Below are positions 42,496 through 50,777 of a DNA stretch of 64,000 bases, in pieces. The notes below the pieces were generated by a model that saw nothing but the letters and a program-made list of their open reading frames with translations, did not search any database and was not told where the DNA came from. The position numbers and the translations under genes were made by a program. Each line of letters starts with the position of its first letter. Position 1 is the stretch's first letter. Source of the DNA: Variovorax davisae (GTDB taxonomy: Bacteria > Pseudomonadota > Gammaproteobacteria > Burkholderiales > Burkholderiaceae_C); contig NZ_JASZYS010000021.1 in the NCBI RefSeq assembly GCF_030316845.1, positions 1 through 64,000 on the forward strand, in the 5' to 3' direction.

Positions 42496-45400
42496 ATGGC
42501 CACCAAGAAAGACATCCCCAACCCCTTCACCCAGGAGGAAGGCTCGATCCACCTGGGCGGCATCGATGCGCTCGTGCGCCTCACGCTCGACCAGGTGCGC
42601 ACCGACGCGCGGCGCGGCCTCAGGACCGGCATGTTCGTCTCCGGCTACCGCGGCTCGCCCGTGGGCATGCTGGACGCCTCGCTGATCCGGCAGGAGAAGC
42701 TGCTGGCCGAGCACCACATCAAGTTCGTCGACGGCATCAACGAGGACCTCGCGGCCACCGCCGTGTGGGGCACGCAGATGCTGCACACGGTCGGCAAGCA
42801 GAAGTTCGACGGCGTCACGGGCATGTGGTACGGCAAGGCGCCCGGAGTCGACCGCAGCGGCGATGCGCTCAAGCACGCCAACTACACGGGCATCGGGAAG
42901 AACGGCGGTGTGCTCGCGGTGGTCGGCGACGATCCGAGCTGCAAGAGCTCGTCGCTGTGCAGCCAGTCCGAGCCGATGCTGTTCCACGTCGGCATGCCGT
43001 CGCTGTACCCGGGCAATGTGCAGGAGATCCTCGATCTCGGCCTGCACGGCTACAACATGTCGCGGCTGTCCGGGCTGTGGGTGGGCCTGAAGATCGTCAC
43101 CAACGTGGCCGACGGCACGGGCACGGCCGAGGTCTCGCCGGAGCGGCTGAACTTCGTCACGCCCGACCTGATGTTCGACGGCAAGGCCTTCACGCCGAGC
43201 ATGAACCTCGGCATGAACGTGCGTGCCGAGGCGCTCGAAATGGAGCAGTCGCTCTACACCCGCCGCCTCGAGGTCGCCAAGCGCTACGCGCGCGAGAACA
43301 GGCTCAACAACGTGGTCTTCGAGAACCGCGACGCCTGGCTCGGCATCATCACCGCGGGCAAGACCTACAACGACCTGCGCCAGTCCTTCCTGGAACTGGG
43401 CCTGGATGACGAGGCGCTGCGCCGCTACGGCATCCGCATCCTCAAGATGGGCATGCTGTTCCCGATGGAGCCCACCGTGGTGCGCGACTTCGCGCAGGGG
43501 CTGGAAGAGATCTTCGTCATCGAGGAGAAGCGGCCCTTCCTGGAGATGTTCGCCAAGAACGTGCTCTACGGCATGGCCAACGCGCCGCGCATCGTCGGCA
43601 AGTTCGACGAGGAAGAAAAGGAGCTGCTGCCGCACTATGGGGAGTTCGAATCGGATGTGATCGGGCGGGCGCTGACCAAGCGGCTCTCGCGCAAGGCCAG
43701 CGTCGAATCGGCCGAGGCCTGGCTCAGGCGCCTCGACGAGATCCATGCGCGCGCCAAGCTCGCCACCGCCACGCGCACCGCCTGGTACTGCTCGGGCTGC
43801 CCGCACAACAGCTCGACCCAGGCGGTCGAGGGAAGCATCGTCTCGGCCGGCATCGGCTGCCACACGATGGCCATGTGGATGGACCGCAACGTCGTCATGG
43901 GCACGCACATGGGCGCCGAAGGCGCGCAGTGGATCGGCATGGCGCCTTTCACCGACACCCCGCACATCTTCCAGAACATGGGTGACGGCACGTATGCCCA
44001 CTCGGGCAGTCTCGCGATCCGCTACGCGGCGTCGACCCACGCCAACATCACCTTCAAGCTGCTGCGAAACGCCCATACGTCCATGACCGGCGGGCAGGAG
44101 ATCATGGGCGCGCATCCGGTGGCCGACATGGTGTCGGACCTGCTCGCCAACGGCGTGAAGAAGGTGATCGTCACCACCGACGACGTGCAGGCCTACCAGG
44201 GCGTGAGCCTCGCCGGCGACACGCAGGTATGGCATCGGGACCGGCTCGACGAAGCCCAGCGCGCGCTGGCGGCGACCCCCGGCACCACGGTGCTGATCCA
44301 CGACCAGGAGTGCGCGGCCGAGCTGCGCCGCGCACGCAGCCGCGGCAAGGCCGAGGAGCCGGTGGAAGTCACGGTCATCAACGAGCGCGTGTGCGAGGGC
44401 TGCGGCGACTGCGGCGTCAAGTCGAACTGCATGAGCGTCGAGCCGGTGGAAACCGAGTTCGGCCGCAAGACGCGCATCCACCAGTCTTCCTGCAACAAGG
44501 ACTTCTCCTGTGTGAAGGGCTTCTGCCCCTCCTTCCTGACGATCACGCCGAACGCGGCGCCGGACGCCGGCGAGGCGGGCGCGAAGAAGAAAAAGAAGAA
44601 GGGCTGCATCCCGGCGCTCGACCGCGCGCTGCCGGAGCCGGTCTCCAAGGTCGACGCGAGCTTCGGCTTCAGCGTGCACATCATGGGCATCGGCGGCACC
44701 GGGTCGGTGACCGTGACCGCGACGATCGCCGCGGCCGCGCGCCTCGAAGGCAAGCATGTCATCGGCCTCGACCAGACCGGGCTCGCACAGAAGGGCGGCT
44801 CGGTCATCTCGGACATCAAGATCACCAACGCGCCCTTCGACGGCTCGAACAAGATCTCGGACGGGCGCGCCGACCTGTACCTGGGTTTCGACATCCTCAA
44901 CGCGACCGACCCCAAGAACCTCGACAAGTGCCATCCGGAACGCACCATCGCGGTGGTGTCGACCACGCAGACGCCGACGGGGCAGATGATCGCCGACCGG
45001 CGCGTGCTGTTCCCGGCCACGCGCGGGCTCAGCGCCGGCATCGACCGCGTGACGCGCAAGGCCGACAACGTGTTCCTCGATGGGCAGGCACTGGCCGAGG
45101 GCCTCTTCGGCGACAGCATGGCGACCAACACCTTCATGGTCGGCGTGGCCTACCAGGCCGGCACGATCCCGCTGAAGGCCGAATCCATCGAGACGGCCAT
45201 CCGCAACGCCGGCGTCGGCGTCGAGATGGGGCTGGCCGCCTTCCAGTGGGGTCGCATGGCGGTGGTGGACCGGGCGGCGGTGCTGGCCGAGATCGCGAAG
45301 GGCGCCGGCTCGGCGGGCGCGTCGGCGCCACCGGCGCCGATGACGCCGCAGGCGCGTGCGATCGTCGACGCCGTGGGAGGCGAGGGTGAGGTCCGACGGC

Positions 45401-46080
45401 TGCTCGAGGTCCGCGTGCCGGAGCTGATCGCCTACCAGGACGAGGCCTATGCGAAGCGCTATGCCGCCGTGGTGGCACGCGTGCTGAACGCGGAGCGCAG
45501 CCGCACGCCGGGCACGGCCGCGCTCGGCGAAGCCGCCGCACGCTACCTCTACAAGCTGATGGCCTACAAGGACGAGTACGAGGTGGCACGGCTGCACACG
45601 GACCCCGCCTTCCTGGCCCAGCTGGACGGCATGTTCAAGCACGGCTACACGGTCAAGTACAACCTGGCGCCGCCGACGATCTCGCGGCGCGATCCGGTCA
45701 CGGGTCACCTCCTGAAGCAGCAGTTCGGCCCGTGGATGCGCACGGCCTTCAGATGGCTGGCGCGCCTTCGGGGTCTGCGCGGCGGCGCGCTCGATGTCTT
45801 CGGCAAGACCGACGAGCGCCGCGAGGAGCGCCAGCTGATTGAAGACTACATCGCGCTGCTCGACGCGATCACGCGCGACCTGAGCCCGGCCAACCATGCC
45901 GCCGCCGTGGCGCTCGCCAGCGTGCCCGACGAGATCCGGGGCTACGGGCATGTGAAGGAGAAGAGCGTCGCCGCGGCCAGGCAGTTGCAGCAGCAGCGCA
46001 TGCAGGCGTTCGTGCGGCCGACCCCGGTCGAGCAAGCCGCCCCGATGCGCGAGGCCGAGGCCGAGCAAGTGGCGGCCTGA
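42496..46080 (+). CDS. fused 2-oxoacid (indolepyruvate-type) ferredoxin oxidoreductase
   Basis: This 1194-residue protein fuses the alpha/beta parts of an indolepyruvate-type ferredoxin oxidoreductase with its gamma part. The N-terminal pyruvate-oxidoreductase-like region is followed by a CSGC element near residue 433. The thiamine-diphosphate motif GDGTYAHSGSL lies near 495 with N about 25 residues later. A 4Fe-4S motif (CEGCGDC) lies near 633 with more cysteines near 676, then a run of six lysines near 697, the gamma domain (GIGGTGSV) near 730 and a C-terminal extension. It decarboxylates a 2-oxoacid to an acyl-CoA and reduces ferredoxin. Annotated substrates are aryl or branched 2-oxoacids; here 4-hydroxy-2-oxopentanoate is proposed. 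Confidence 0.85.
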   Translation: MATKKDIPNPFTQEEGSIHLGGIDALVRLTLDQVRTDARRGLRTGMFVSGYRGSPVGMLDASLIRQEKLLAEHHIKFVDGINEDLAATAVWGTQMLHTVGKQKFDGVTGMWYGKAPGVDRSGDALKHANYTGIGKNGGVLAVVGDDPSCKSSSLCSQSEPMLFHVGMPSLYPGNVQEILDLGLHGYNMSRLSGLWVGLKIVTNVADGTGTAEVSPERLNFVTPDLMFDGKAFTPSMNLGMNVRAEALEMEQSLYTRRLEVAKRYARENRLNNVVFENRDAWLGIITAGKTYNDLRQSFLELGLDDEALRRYGIRILKMGMLFPMEPTVVRDFAQGLEEIFVIEEKRPFLEMFAKNVLYGMANAPRIVGKFDEEEKELLPHYGEFESDVIGRALTKRLSRKASVESAEAWLRRLDEIHARAKLATATRTAWYCSGCPHNSSTQAVEGSIVSAGIGCHTMAMWMDRNVVMGTHMGAEGAQWIGMAPFTDTPHIFQNMGDGTYAHSGSLAIRYAASTHANITFKLLRNAHTSMTGGQEIMGAHPVADMVSDLLANGVKKVIVTTDDVQAYQGVSLAGDTQVWHRDRLDEAQRALAATPGTTVLIHDQECAAELRRARSRGKAEEPVEVTVINERVCEGCGDCGVKSNCMSVEPVETEFGRKTRIHQSSCNKDFSCVKGFCPSFLTITPNAAPDAGEAGAKKKKKKGCIPALDRALPEPVSKVDASFGFSVHIMGIGGTGSVTVTATIAAAARLEGKHVIGLDQTGLAQKGGSVISDIKITNAPFDGSNKISDGRADLYLGFDILNATDPKNLDKCHPERTIAVVSTTQTPTGQMIADRRVLFPATRGLSAGIDRVTRKADNVFLDGQALAEGLFGDSMATNTFMVGVAYQAGTIPLKAESIETAIRNAGVGVEMGLAAFQWGRMAVVDRAAVLAEIAKGAGSAGASAPPAPMTPQARAIVDAVGGEGEVRRLLEVRVPELIAYQDEAYAKRYAAVVARVLNAERSRTPGTAALGEAAARYLYKLMAYKDEYEVARLHTDPAFLAQLDGMFKHGYTVKYNLAPPTISRRDPVTGHLLKQQFGPWMRTAFRWLARLRGLRGGALDVFGKTDERREERQLIEDYIALLDAITRDLSPANHAAAVALASVPDEIRGYGHVKEKSVAAARQLQQQRMQAFVRPTPVEQAAPMREAEAEQVAA

Positions 46081-46117
46081 AGCGCCGCTCCCATCTACAC
46101 AGTCACAGGACAACGCC

Positions 46118-46552
46118 ATGAATCGACTCAACGGCTACGACTTCGAAGACCTCGAGATCGGCATGCACGCCACCTTCGCGAAGACCGTCACCGAGGCCGA
46201 CATCGTCCTGTTCGCCGCGGCCTCGGGCGACAACAACGCCGTGCACATCAACGAGGAGTTCGCGCGCACGACCCAATTCAAGGGCCGGATCGCGCACGGC
46301 ATGCTCAGTGCCAGCGTGATCTCGGCCGCCATCGCCGGGCGGCTGCCCGGACCCGGCACGGTCTACCTCGGCCAGAACCTGCGGTTCAAGGCGCCGGTGC
46401 GGCCGGGCGATACCGTGCAGGCCACGGTGACGGTCAAGGAACTGTCGGCCGAGAAGAAGCGCGTCACGCTGACCACGATCTGCACGGTGGAGGGCAAGGT
46501 GGTGATCGACGGCGACGCCATCGTCATGCCGACTTCCCGGCCAGCGCGCTAG
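46118..46552 (+). CDS. MaoC-family (R)-specific enoyl-CoA hydratase, PhaJ-like
   Basis: This 144-residue single hot-dog-fold hydratase contains the catalytic region SGDNNAVHINEEFA (Asp and His dyad) near residues 37-50 and the GRIAHGMLSAS element near residue 60. Such short MaoC proteins (PhaJ) hydrate crotonyl-CoA to (R)-3-hydroxybutyryl-CoA, the monomer of PHA synthase. It is 37 bases after the oxidoreductase and nine bases before the PHA synthase gene, the position expected for a monomer supplier. Confidence 0.84.
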   Translation: MNRLNGYDFEDLEIGMHATFAKTVTEADIVLFAAASGDNNAVHINEEFARTTQFKGRIAHGMLSASVISAAIAGRLPGPGTVYLGQNLRFKAPVRPGDTVQATVTVKELSAEKKRVTLTTICTVEGKVVIDGDAIVMPTSRPAR

Positions 46553-46561
46553 GCGGACCGC

Positions 46562-48238
46562 ATGCGCTCGCCGTTCAACATGCCGGACGAGTTTGTCCGG
46601 GGCTTCGTCGAATCCGGTACGCGCCTGTTCGGCGCAGGCGCCGGCACGGGGGTGGATCCCACGCAGCTTGCGCAGGCCCAGGGGCAGTACTGGCAACAGC
46701 AGGCGGCGCTCTGGGCCGGCTGGCTCGCCAGCGGCGGCACGCAATCGGCCGCCGTGGTCGACGCCGAGCGCGGCGACCGGCGTTTCCACGGCGATGCCTG
46801 GAGCGGCCATCCGTGGTTCAGCCTGCTCAAGCAGAACTACCTGCTGAACGCCCGGCTCCTCGGCGAGCTGGCCGATGCGGCCGAGCTCGAAGCGGCGGAC
46901 AAGCACAAGCTGCGCTTCTTCATGCGGCAGTTCATCGACACGATGAGCCCGGCCAACTTCGCCGGCACCAACCCCGAGGTGCTGAAACTGGCGCTCGAGT
47001 CCAACGGCCAGAGCGTCGCGGCGGGCCTGACTCATCTGGTCGACGACCTCGGCAAGGGACGCATCTCCATCACCGACGAGAGCGCCTTCGAGATCGGCCG
47101 CAACGTGGCGGTGTCCCAAGGCGCGGTGGTCTACGAGAACCCGCTGATGCAGCTGATCCAGTACGCGCCGATGACCGAGAAAGTCGCGGTGCGTCCGCTG
47201 CTCATCGTGCCGCCATGCATCAACAAGTTCTACATCCTGGACCTGCAGCCCGAAAACTCCTTCGTGCGCTTCGCCTGCGAGCAGGGCCAGACGGTGTTCC
47301 TGGTGTCGTGGCGCAACCCCGGCCCCGATCTGGGCCACGTCACCTGGGACGACTACCTGGTGCTCGGCGCGATGGCCGCCATCGAGGTCGCACTGGCCGT
47401 CAGCGGGGCCGACAAGGTCAACGCGGTGGGGTGGTGCGTCGGCGGAACCATCCTCGCGAGCGCGCTGGCGGTGCTGCGCGCGCAAGGGGACCGGAGTGTG
47501 GCCAGCGCAACCTTCCTGACCACCATGCTCGACTTCGCGGAGCCGGGCGACCTCGGCGTCTTCGTCGACGCCCAGGGCGTGGCGCAGCGCGAGGCCACGA
47601 TCGGTCGCGGCGGCATCTACGCCGGCGCGGAGCTGGGCTTCGTGTTCCAGTCGCTGCGCGCCAACGACCTGATCTGGCCCTACGTGATCGGCAACTACCT
47701 CAAGGGCAAGAGCCCCGCCGCCTTCGACCTGCTCTACTGGAACGCCGACGCGACCAACCTGCCGGGGCCGATGTACGCCTGGTACCTGCGCAACATGTAC
47801 CTCGAGAACAACCTGCGCGAGCCGGACCGACTCACGATGTGCGAGACGGCGGTCGATCTCGGGCGCATCGACATGCCCTGCTACGTCCTCGCGACCAAGG
47901 AGGACCACATCGTTCCCTGGCGATCGGCCTACCAGACCACGCAACTGGTCGGCGGCAAGTCGCAGTTCGTGCTCGGCGCGAGCGGGCACATCGCCGGGGT
48001 CATCAATCCGGCGTCGAAGGACAAGCGCAGCTACTGGACCGGCGCGGCGCAAGGCGAATCGGCCGACGCCTGGCTCGCCGGCGCGCAGGAGACACCCGGG
48101 AGCTGGTGGAAGCACTGGCGCCAATGGCTCAAGCCGCTCGAGGGCAAGCAGGTGGTCGCGCGCCAGCGGCTCGGAAACACCGAACACGCGCCGATCGAGG
48201 ACGCACCGGGCCGCTACGTGAAGCAGCGCGCCGAATGA
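46562..48238 (+). CDS. phaC: polyhydroxyalkanoate synthase, class I type
   Basis: This 558-residue enzyme polymerises (R)-3-hydroxyacyl-CoA. The lipase-like box is GWCVGG with the nucleophile cysteine near residue 292. The catalytic aspartate is in KEDHIVPW near 448 and the histidine in ASGHIAGV near 475. The conserved PPCINKFYILDL and VSWRNPG stretches are present. It is slightly shorter at the N-terminus than the usual class I enzyme of about 590 residues. Unusually, it is embedded in an aromatic catabolic run instead of beside phaA and phaB. Confidence 0.88.
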   Translation: MRSPFNMPDEFVRGFVESGTRLFGAGAGTGVDPTQLAQAQGQYWQQQAALWAGWLASGGTQSAAVVDAERGDRRFHGDAWSGHPWFSLLKQNYLLNARLLGELADAAELEAADKHKLRFFMRQFIDTMSPANFAGTNPEVLKLALESNGQSVAAGLTHLVDDLGKGRISITDESAFEIGRNVAVSQGAVVYENPLMQLIQYAPMTEKVAVRPLLIVPPCINKFYILDLQPENSFVRFACEQGQTVFLVSWRNPGPDLGHVTWDDYLVLGAMAAIEVALAVSGADKVNAVGWCVGGTILASALAVLRAQGDRSVASATFLTTMLDFAEPGDLGVFVDAQGVAQREATIGRGGIYAGAELGFVFQSLRANDLIWPYVIGNYLKGKSPAAFDLLYWNADATNLPGPMYAWYLRNMYLENNLREPDRLTMCETAVDLGRIDMPCYVLATKEDHIVPWRSAYQTTQLVGGKSQFVLGASGHIAGVINPASKDKRSYWTGAAQGESADAWLAGAQETPGSWWKHWRQWLKPLEGKQVVARQRLGNTEHAPIEDAPGRYVKQRAE

Positions 48239-48258
48239 CTGCCCACCAGGAACCTGCC

Positions 48259-49047
48259 ATGCCCTTCGAGACCCTCCTGATGGCCGAGCACGGTGACACG
48301 GTGCGCCGAACCGCCGTCATCACGCTGAACCGCCCCAGGCAACTGAATGCACTCGACGATCAGCTGATGGACGAACTGGGCACGGCGCTGCGGGCCTGCG
48401 ATGCCGACGATGGCATCGGCTGCATCGTCATCACCGGTGGCGAGAAGGCCTTCGCCGCGGGCGCCGATGTGGCCGCGCTGGCACCGCACGACTTCGCCAA
48501 GGCTTATGGGCAGGATCTCATCACGCGCAATTGGGAGACGATCCGCGGTATCCGCAAGCCCGTCATCGCGGCCGTGGCGGGCTTCGCGCTCGGCGGCGGC
48601 TGCGAGCTCGCGATGATGTGCGACTTCATCATCGCGGCCGAGAACGCCAGGTTCGGGCAGCCCGAGATTCGGCTCGGCATCGTCCCCGGCGCCGGGGGCA
48701 CGCAGCGCCTGCCGCGGGCGGTCGGGAAGTCGAAGGCCATGGACCTGGTGCTCACGAGCCGGATGATGGATGCCCGGGAGGCGGAGCGCGCCGGGCTGGT
48801 GGCACGCATCGTCCCGGTCGAGCGCTTGATGGACGAGGCGCTCGAAGCAGCGGCCGCGATCTGCGCGCTGGGTGGGCTCAGCGTGATCGCGGCCAAGGAG
48901 TGCGTGAACCGCGCCTTCGAGTCGGGCCTGTCGGACGGCGTGATGTTCGAGCGGCGGTTGTTTCACTCGCTGTTCGGGACCGCGGACCAGATCGAAGGCA
49001 TGGCCGCGTTTCTCGAAAAGCGCAAACCCGCGTTCGGCCCGCGCTGA
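48259..49047 (+). CDS. enoyl-CoA hydratase
   Basis: This 262-residue crotonase-fold protein contains GGEKAFAAGADVAAL near residue 55, the glycine-rich oxyanion stretch GFALGGGCELAMMCD near residue 106 and EIRLGIVPGAGGTQRLPR near residue 130 with the two expected glutamates. It hydrates trans-2-enoyl-CoA to the (S)-3-hydroxy form. The ATG at 48259 follows CCAGGAACC; an alternative ATG at 48235 overlaps the phaC stop. Together with the R-specific MaoC hydratase it could interconvert (S)- and (R)-3-hydroxybutyryl-CoA. Confidence 0.87.
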   Translation: MPFETLLMAEHGDTVRRTAVITLNRPRQLNALDDQLMDELGTALRACDADDGIGCIVITGGEKAFAAGADVAALAPHDFAKAYGQDLITRNWETIRGIRKPVIAAVAGFALGGGCELAMMCDFIIAAENARFGQPEIRLGIVPGAGGTQRLPRAVGKSKAMDLVLTSRMMDAREAERAGLVARIVPVERLMDEALEAAAAICALGGLSVIAAKECVNRAFESGLSDGVMFERRLFHSLFGTADQIEGMAAFLEKRKPAFGPR

Positions 49048-49083
49048 TCGCCGGCCCGATCATCCAGCCCAGGAACCGTCGCC

Positions 49084-50379
49084 ATGCTCTATCACCTGCA
49101 TGAAACCCAGCGCTCCCTCATGGAGCCGTTCGCCGACTTCGCACAGGCCGCGTCCAAACTCTACGGCCAGGGCGCAGCGCTCGGGCAGACGCCGATGGCC
49201 CAGCGCATGGCCGCCGGCTACGACCTCCTGTACCGGCTGGGCAAGGACTACGAGAAACCCGAGTTCGGCATCAAGACCGTCAAGGTCGACGGCCACGAGG
49301 TCGTGATCCACGAAAGCGTCGAGATTGAGAAGCCGTTCTGCCAGCTGCGCCGCTTCAAGCGCTTCACCGACCAGCCGGAAACCCTGAAGACGCTCAAGAG
49401 CCAGCCGGTGGTGCTGGTGGTGGCGCCGCTGTCGGGCCACTATGCGACCTTGCTGCGCGACACCGTGCGCACCCTGCTGCAGGGCCACCAGGTCTGGATC
49501 ACCGACTGGACCAACGCGCGCCTGGTGCCGCTGTCGCAAGGCGAGTTCCACCTGGACGACTACGTCCACTACGTCGAGGACTTCATCCGCCACCTGCAGG
49601 CCGAGTACGGCAACTGCCACGTGATCAGCGTCTGCCAGCCGACGGTGCCGGTGCTGGCCGCGGTGTCCCTGATGGCCAGCCGCGGCGAGAAGACGCCGCT
49701 GTCGATGACCATGATGGGCGGACCGATCGACGCCCGCAAATCGCCCACCGCGGTCAACAACCTGGCGATGAACAAGAGCTTCGAGTGGTTCGAGAGCAAC
49801 GTGATCTACCGGGTGCCGGACGGCTTCCCGGGCGCCGGGCGGCGCGTGTATCCGGGCTTCCTGCAGCACACCGGCTTCGTCGCGATGAACCCGGAAAACC
49901 ACGCCAGCAGCCACTGCGACTACTTCGAGAACCTGATCAAGGGCGATGACGCGAGCGCCGAGGCGCACCGCAAGTTCTACGACGAGTACAACGCCGTGCT
50001 CGACATGGACGCCGACTACTACCTGGAGACGATTCGAACGGTGTTCCAGAAGTTCGACCTGGTGAACGGCACCTGGGAAGTCAGGAACCCCGCCGGCGAG
50101 CGCGAGCCGGTGCGCCCGCAGGACATCCATTCGACCGGCCTGCTGACGGTCGAGGGCGAGCTGGACGATATCTCGGGCTCGGGCCAGACCCGCGCCGCGC
50201 ACGAACTGTGCACCGGGGTCTCGGCCGAGGCGCGGCGGCATTTCGAGGTCGAGGGCGCCGGCCACTACGGGATCTTCAGCGGCCGCCGCTGGCGCGAGCA
50301 GGTCTACCCCGAGGTCCGGGCCTTCATCGCGCAGCAAGAGCGGGGCAATCCCCGGGGGTGTGGAGAAAGCTCGGAATGA
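49084..50379 (+). CDS. phaZ: intracellular polyhydroxyalkanoate depolymerase
   Basis: This 431-residue protein matches the intracellular PhaZ family of Ralstonia type. The nucleophile cysteine is C184 in ISVCQPT, the position I recall for PhaZ1 of Ralstonia. The start MLYHLHETQRSLMEP and the segment VVLVVAPLSGHYATLLRDTV are typical, and the closing GAGHYGIFSGRRWRE holds the catalytic histidine. It releases monomers or CoA esters from the PHB granule. It is the last gene of the long plus-strand run, 36 bases after the hydratase. Confidence 0.9.
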   Translation: MLYHLHETQRSLMEPFADFAQAASKLYGQGAALGQTPMAQRMAAGYDLLYRLGKDYEKPEFGIKTVKVDGHEVVIHESVEIEKPFCQLRRFKRFTDQPETLKTLKSQPVVLVVAPLSGHYATLLRDTVRTLLQGHQVWITDWTNARLVPLSQGEFHLDDYVHYVEDFIRHLQAEYGNCHVISVCQPTVPVLAAVSLMASRGEKTPLSMTMMGGPIDARKSPTAVNNLAMNKSFEWFESNVIYRVPDGFPGAGRRVYPGFLQHTGFVAMNPENHASSHCDYFENLIKGDDASAEAHRKFYDEYNAVLDMDADYYLETIRTVFQKFDLVNGTWEVRNPAGEREPVRPQDIHSTGLLTVEGELDDISGSGQTRAAHELCTGVSAEARRHFEVEGAGHYGIFSGRRWREQVYPEVRAFIAQQERGNPRGCGESSE

Positions 50380-50620
50380 AAAAGACTCGGTCTCGGCCCG
50401 ACCCCTTCGGCATCCACAGCGTCGGGACCCATCTGATCCTCTCGACAGCGGATTCACGTCGCAAGGCGCGGTGACCAACGGCTTCAGCGCCAATCCGGCC
50501 CAGATCCGTTCGAGCAACTCGGTCGGCAATCGTTTCTGTGACCGTGGGCGGCCCGACCTACTTCGCCGCCACCACCGCCCAGGCCGGACTCGCCTCTGTT
50601 GGCATCCTCCTTGCTTGCTA

Positions 50621-50638
50621 ACCGTTTAATTAATTCGA
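50621..50638 (-). promoter_or_regulatory. TetR-type operator, copy 1 (upstream of liv)
   Basis: The AATTAATT core lies at 50628-50635. On the minus strand it continues as AATTAATTAAACGGTTA. It fits the pattern AATTAATTRANCGNTTA shared with the other copies. Confidence 0.5.
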
Positions 50639-50693
50639 GGGCACAGAGCTAACCCTGAAACGGTGCATCCCGAGGGGTGCTATCCTCGGCCTC

Positions 50694-50717
50694 ACAATTA
50701 ATTGAGCGTTTAATTAT
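50694..50717 (+). promoter_or_regulatory. TetR-type operator, copy 2 (upstream of liv)
   Basis: The AATTAATT core lies at 50696-50703 and continues as TGAGCGTTTAATTAT. It matches copy 3 before nicC at 20 of 22 positions from the core onward, 60 bases before the liv binding-protein start codon. Confidence 0.6.
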
Positions 50718-50777
50718 GTTCGTGCCGAAGGCTTTGCCGGCGGCGTCATCACTGCTTGTTTCGAAGGAGATTCGTCG

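Larger units (their letters stand above)
50380..50777. other. intergenic region upstream of the liv transporter genes
   Basis: This 398-base gap has no convincing gene. Its second half is AT-rich against the local composition and carries two copies of the AATTAATT-based operator (50621-50638 and 50694-50717). The first half looks like non-coding decay after phaZ, and I see no clear hairpin with a T-tract there. Confidence 0.5.

Noticed and set aside
39073..46131. A 2352-codon open frame on the minus strand
   Set aside because: It lies wholly opposite recognised genes (dmpC to the fused oxidoreductase), is rich in His, Arg, Asp and Gly with no recognisable motif, and is a by-product of high GC codon use.
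46103..48187. Long minus-strand frame opposite the MaoC and phaC genes
   Set aside because: It mirrors strongly supported coding sequence on the other strand and has no family motif.
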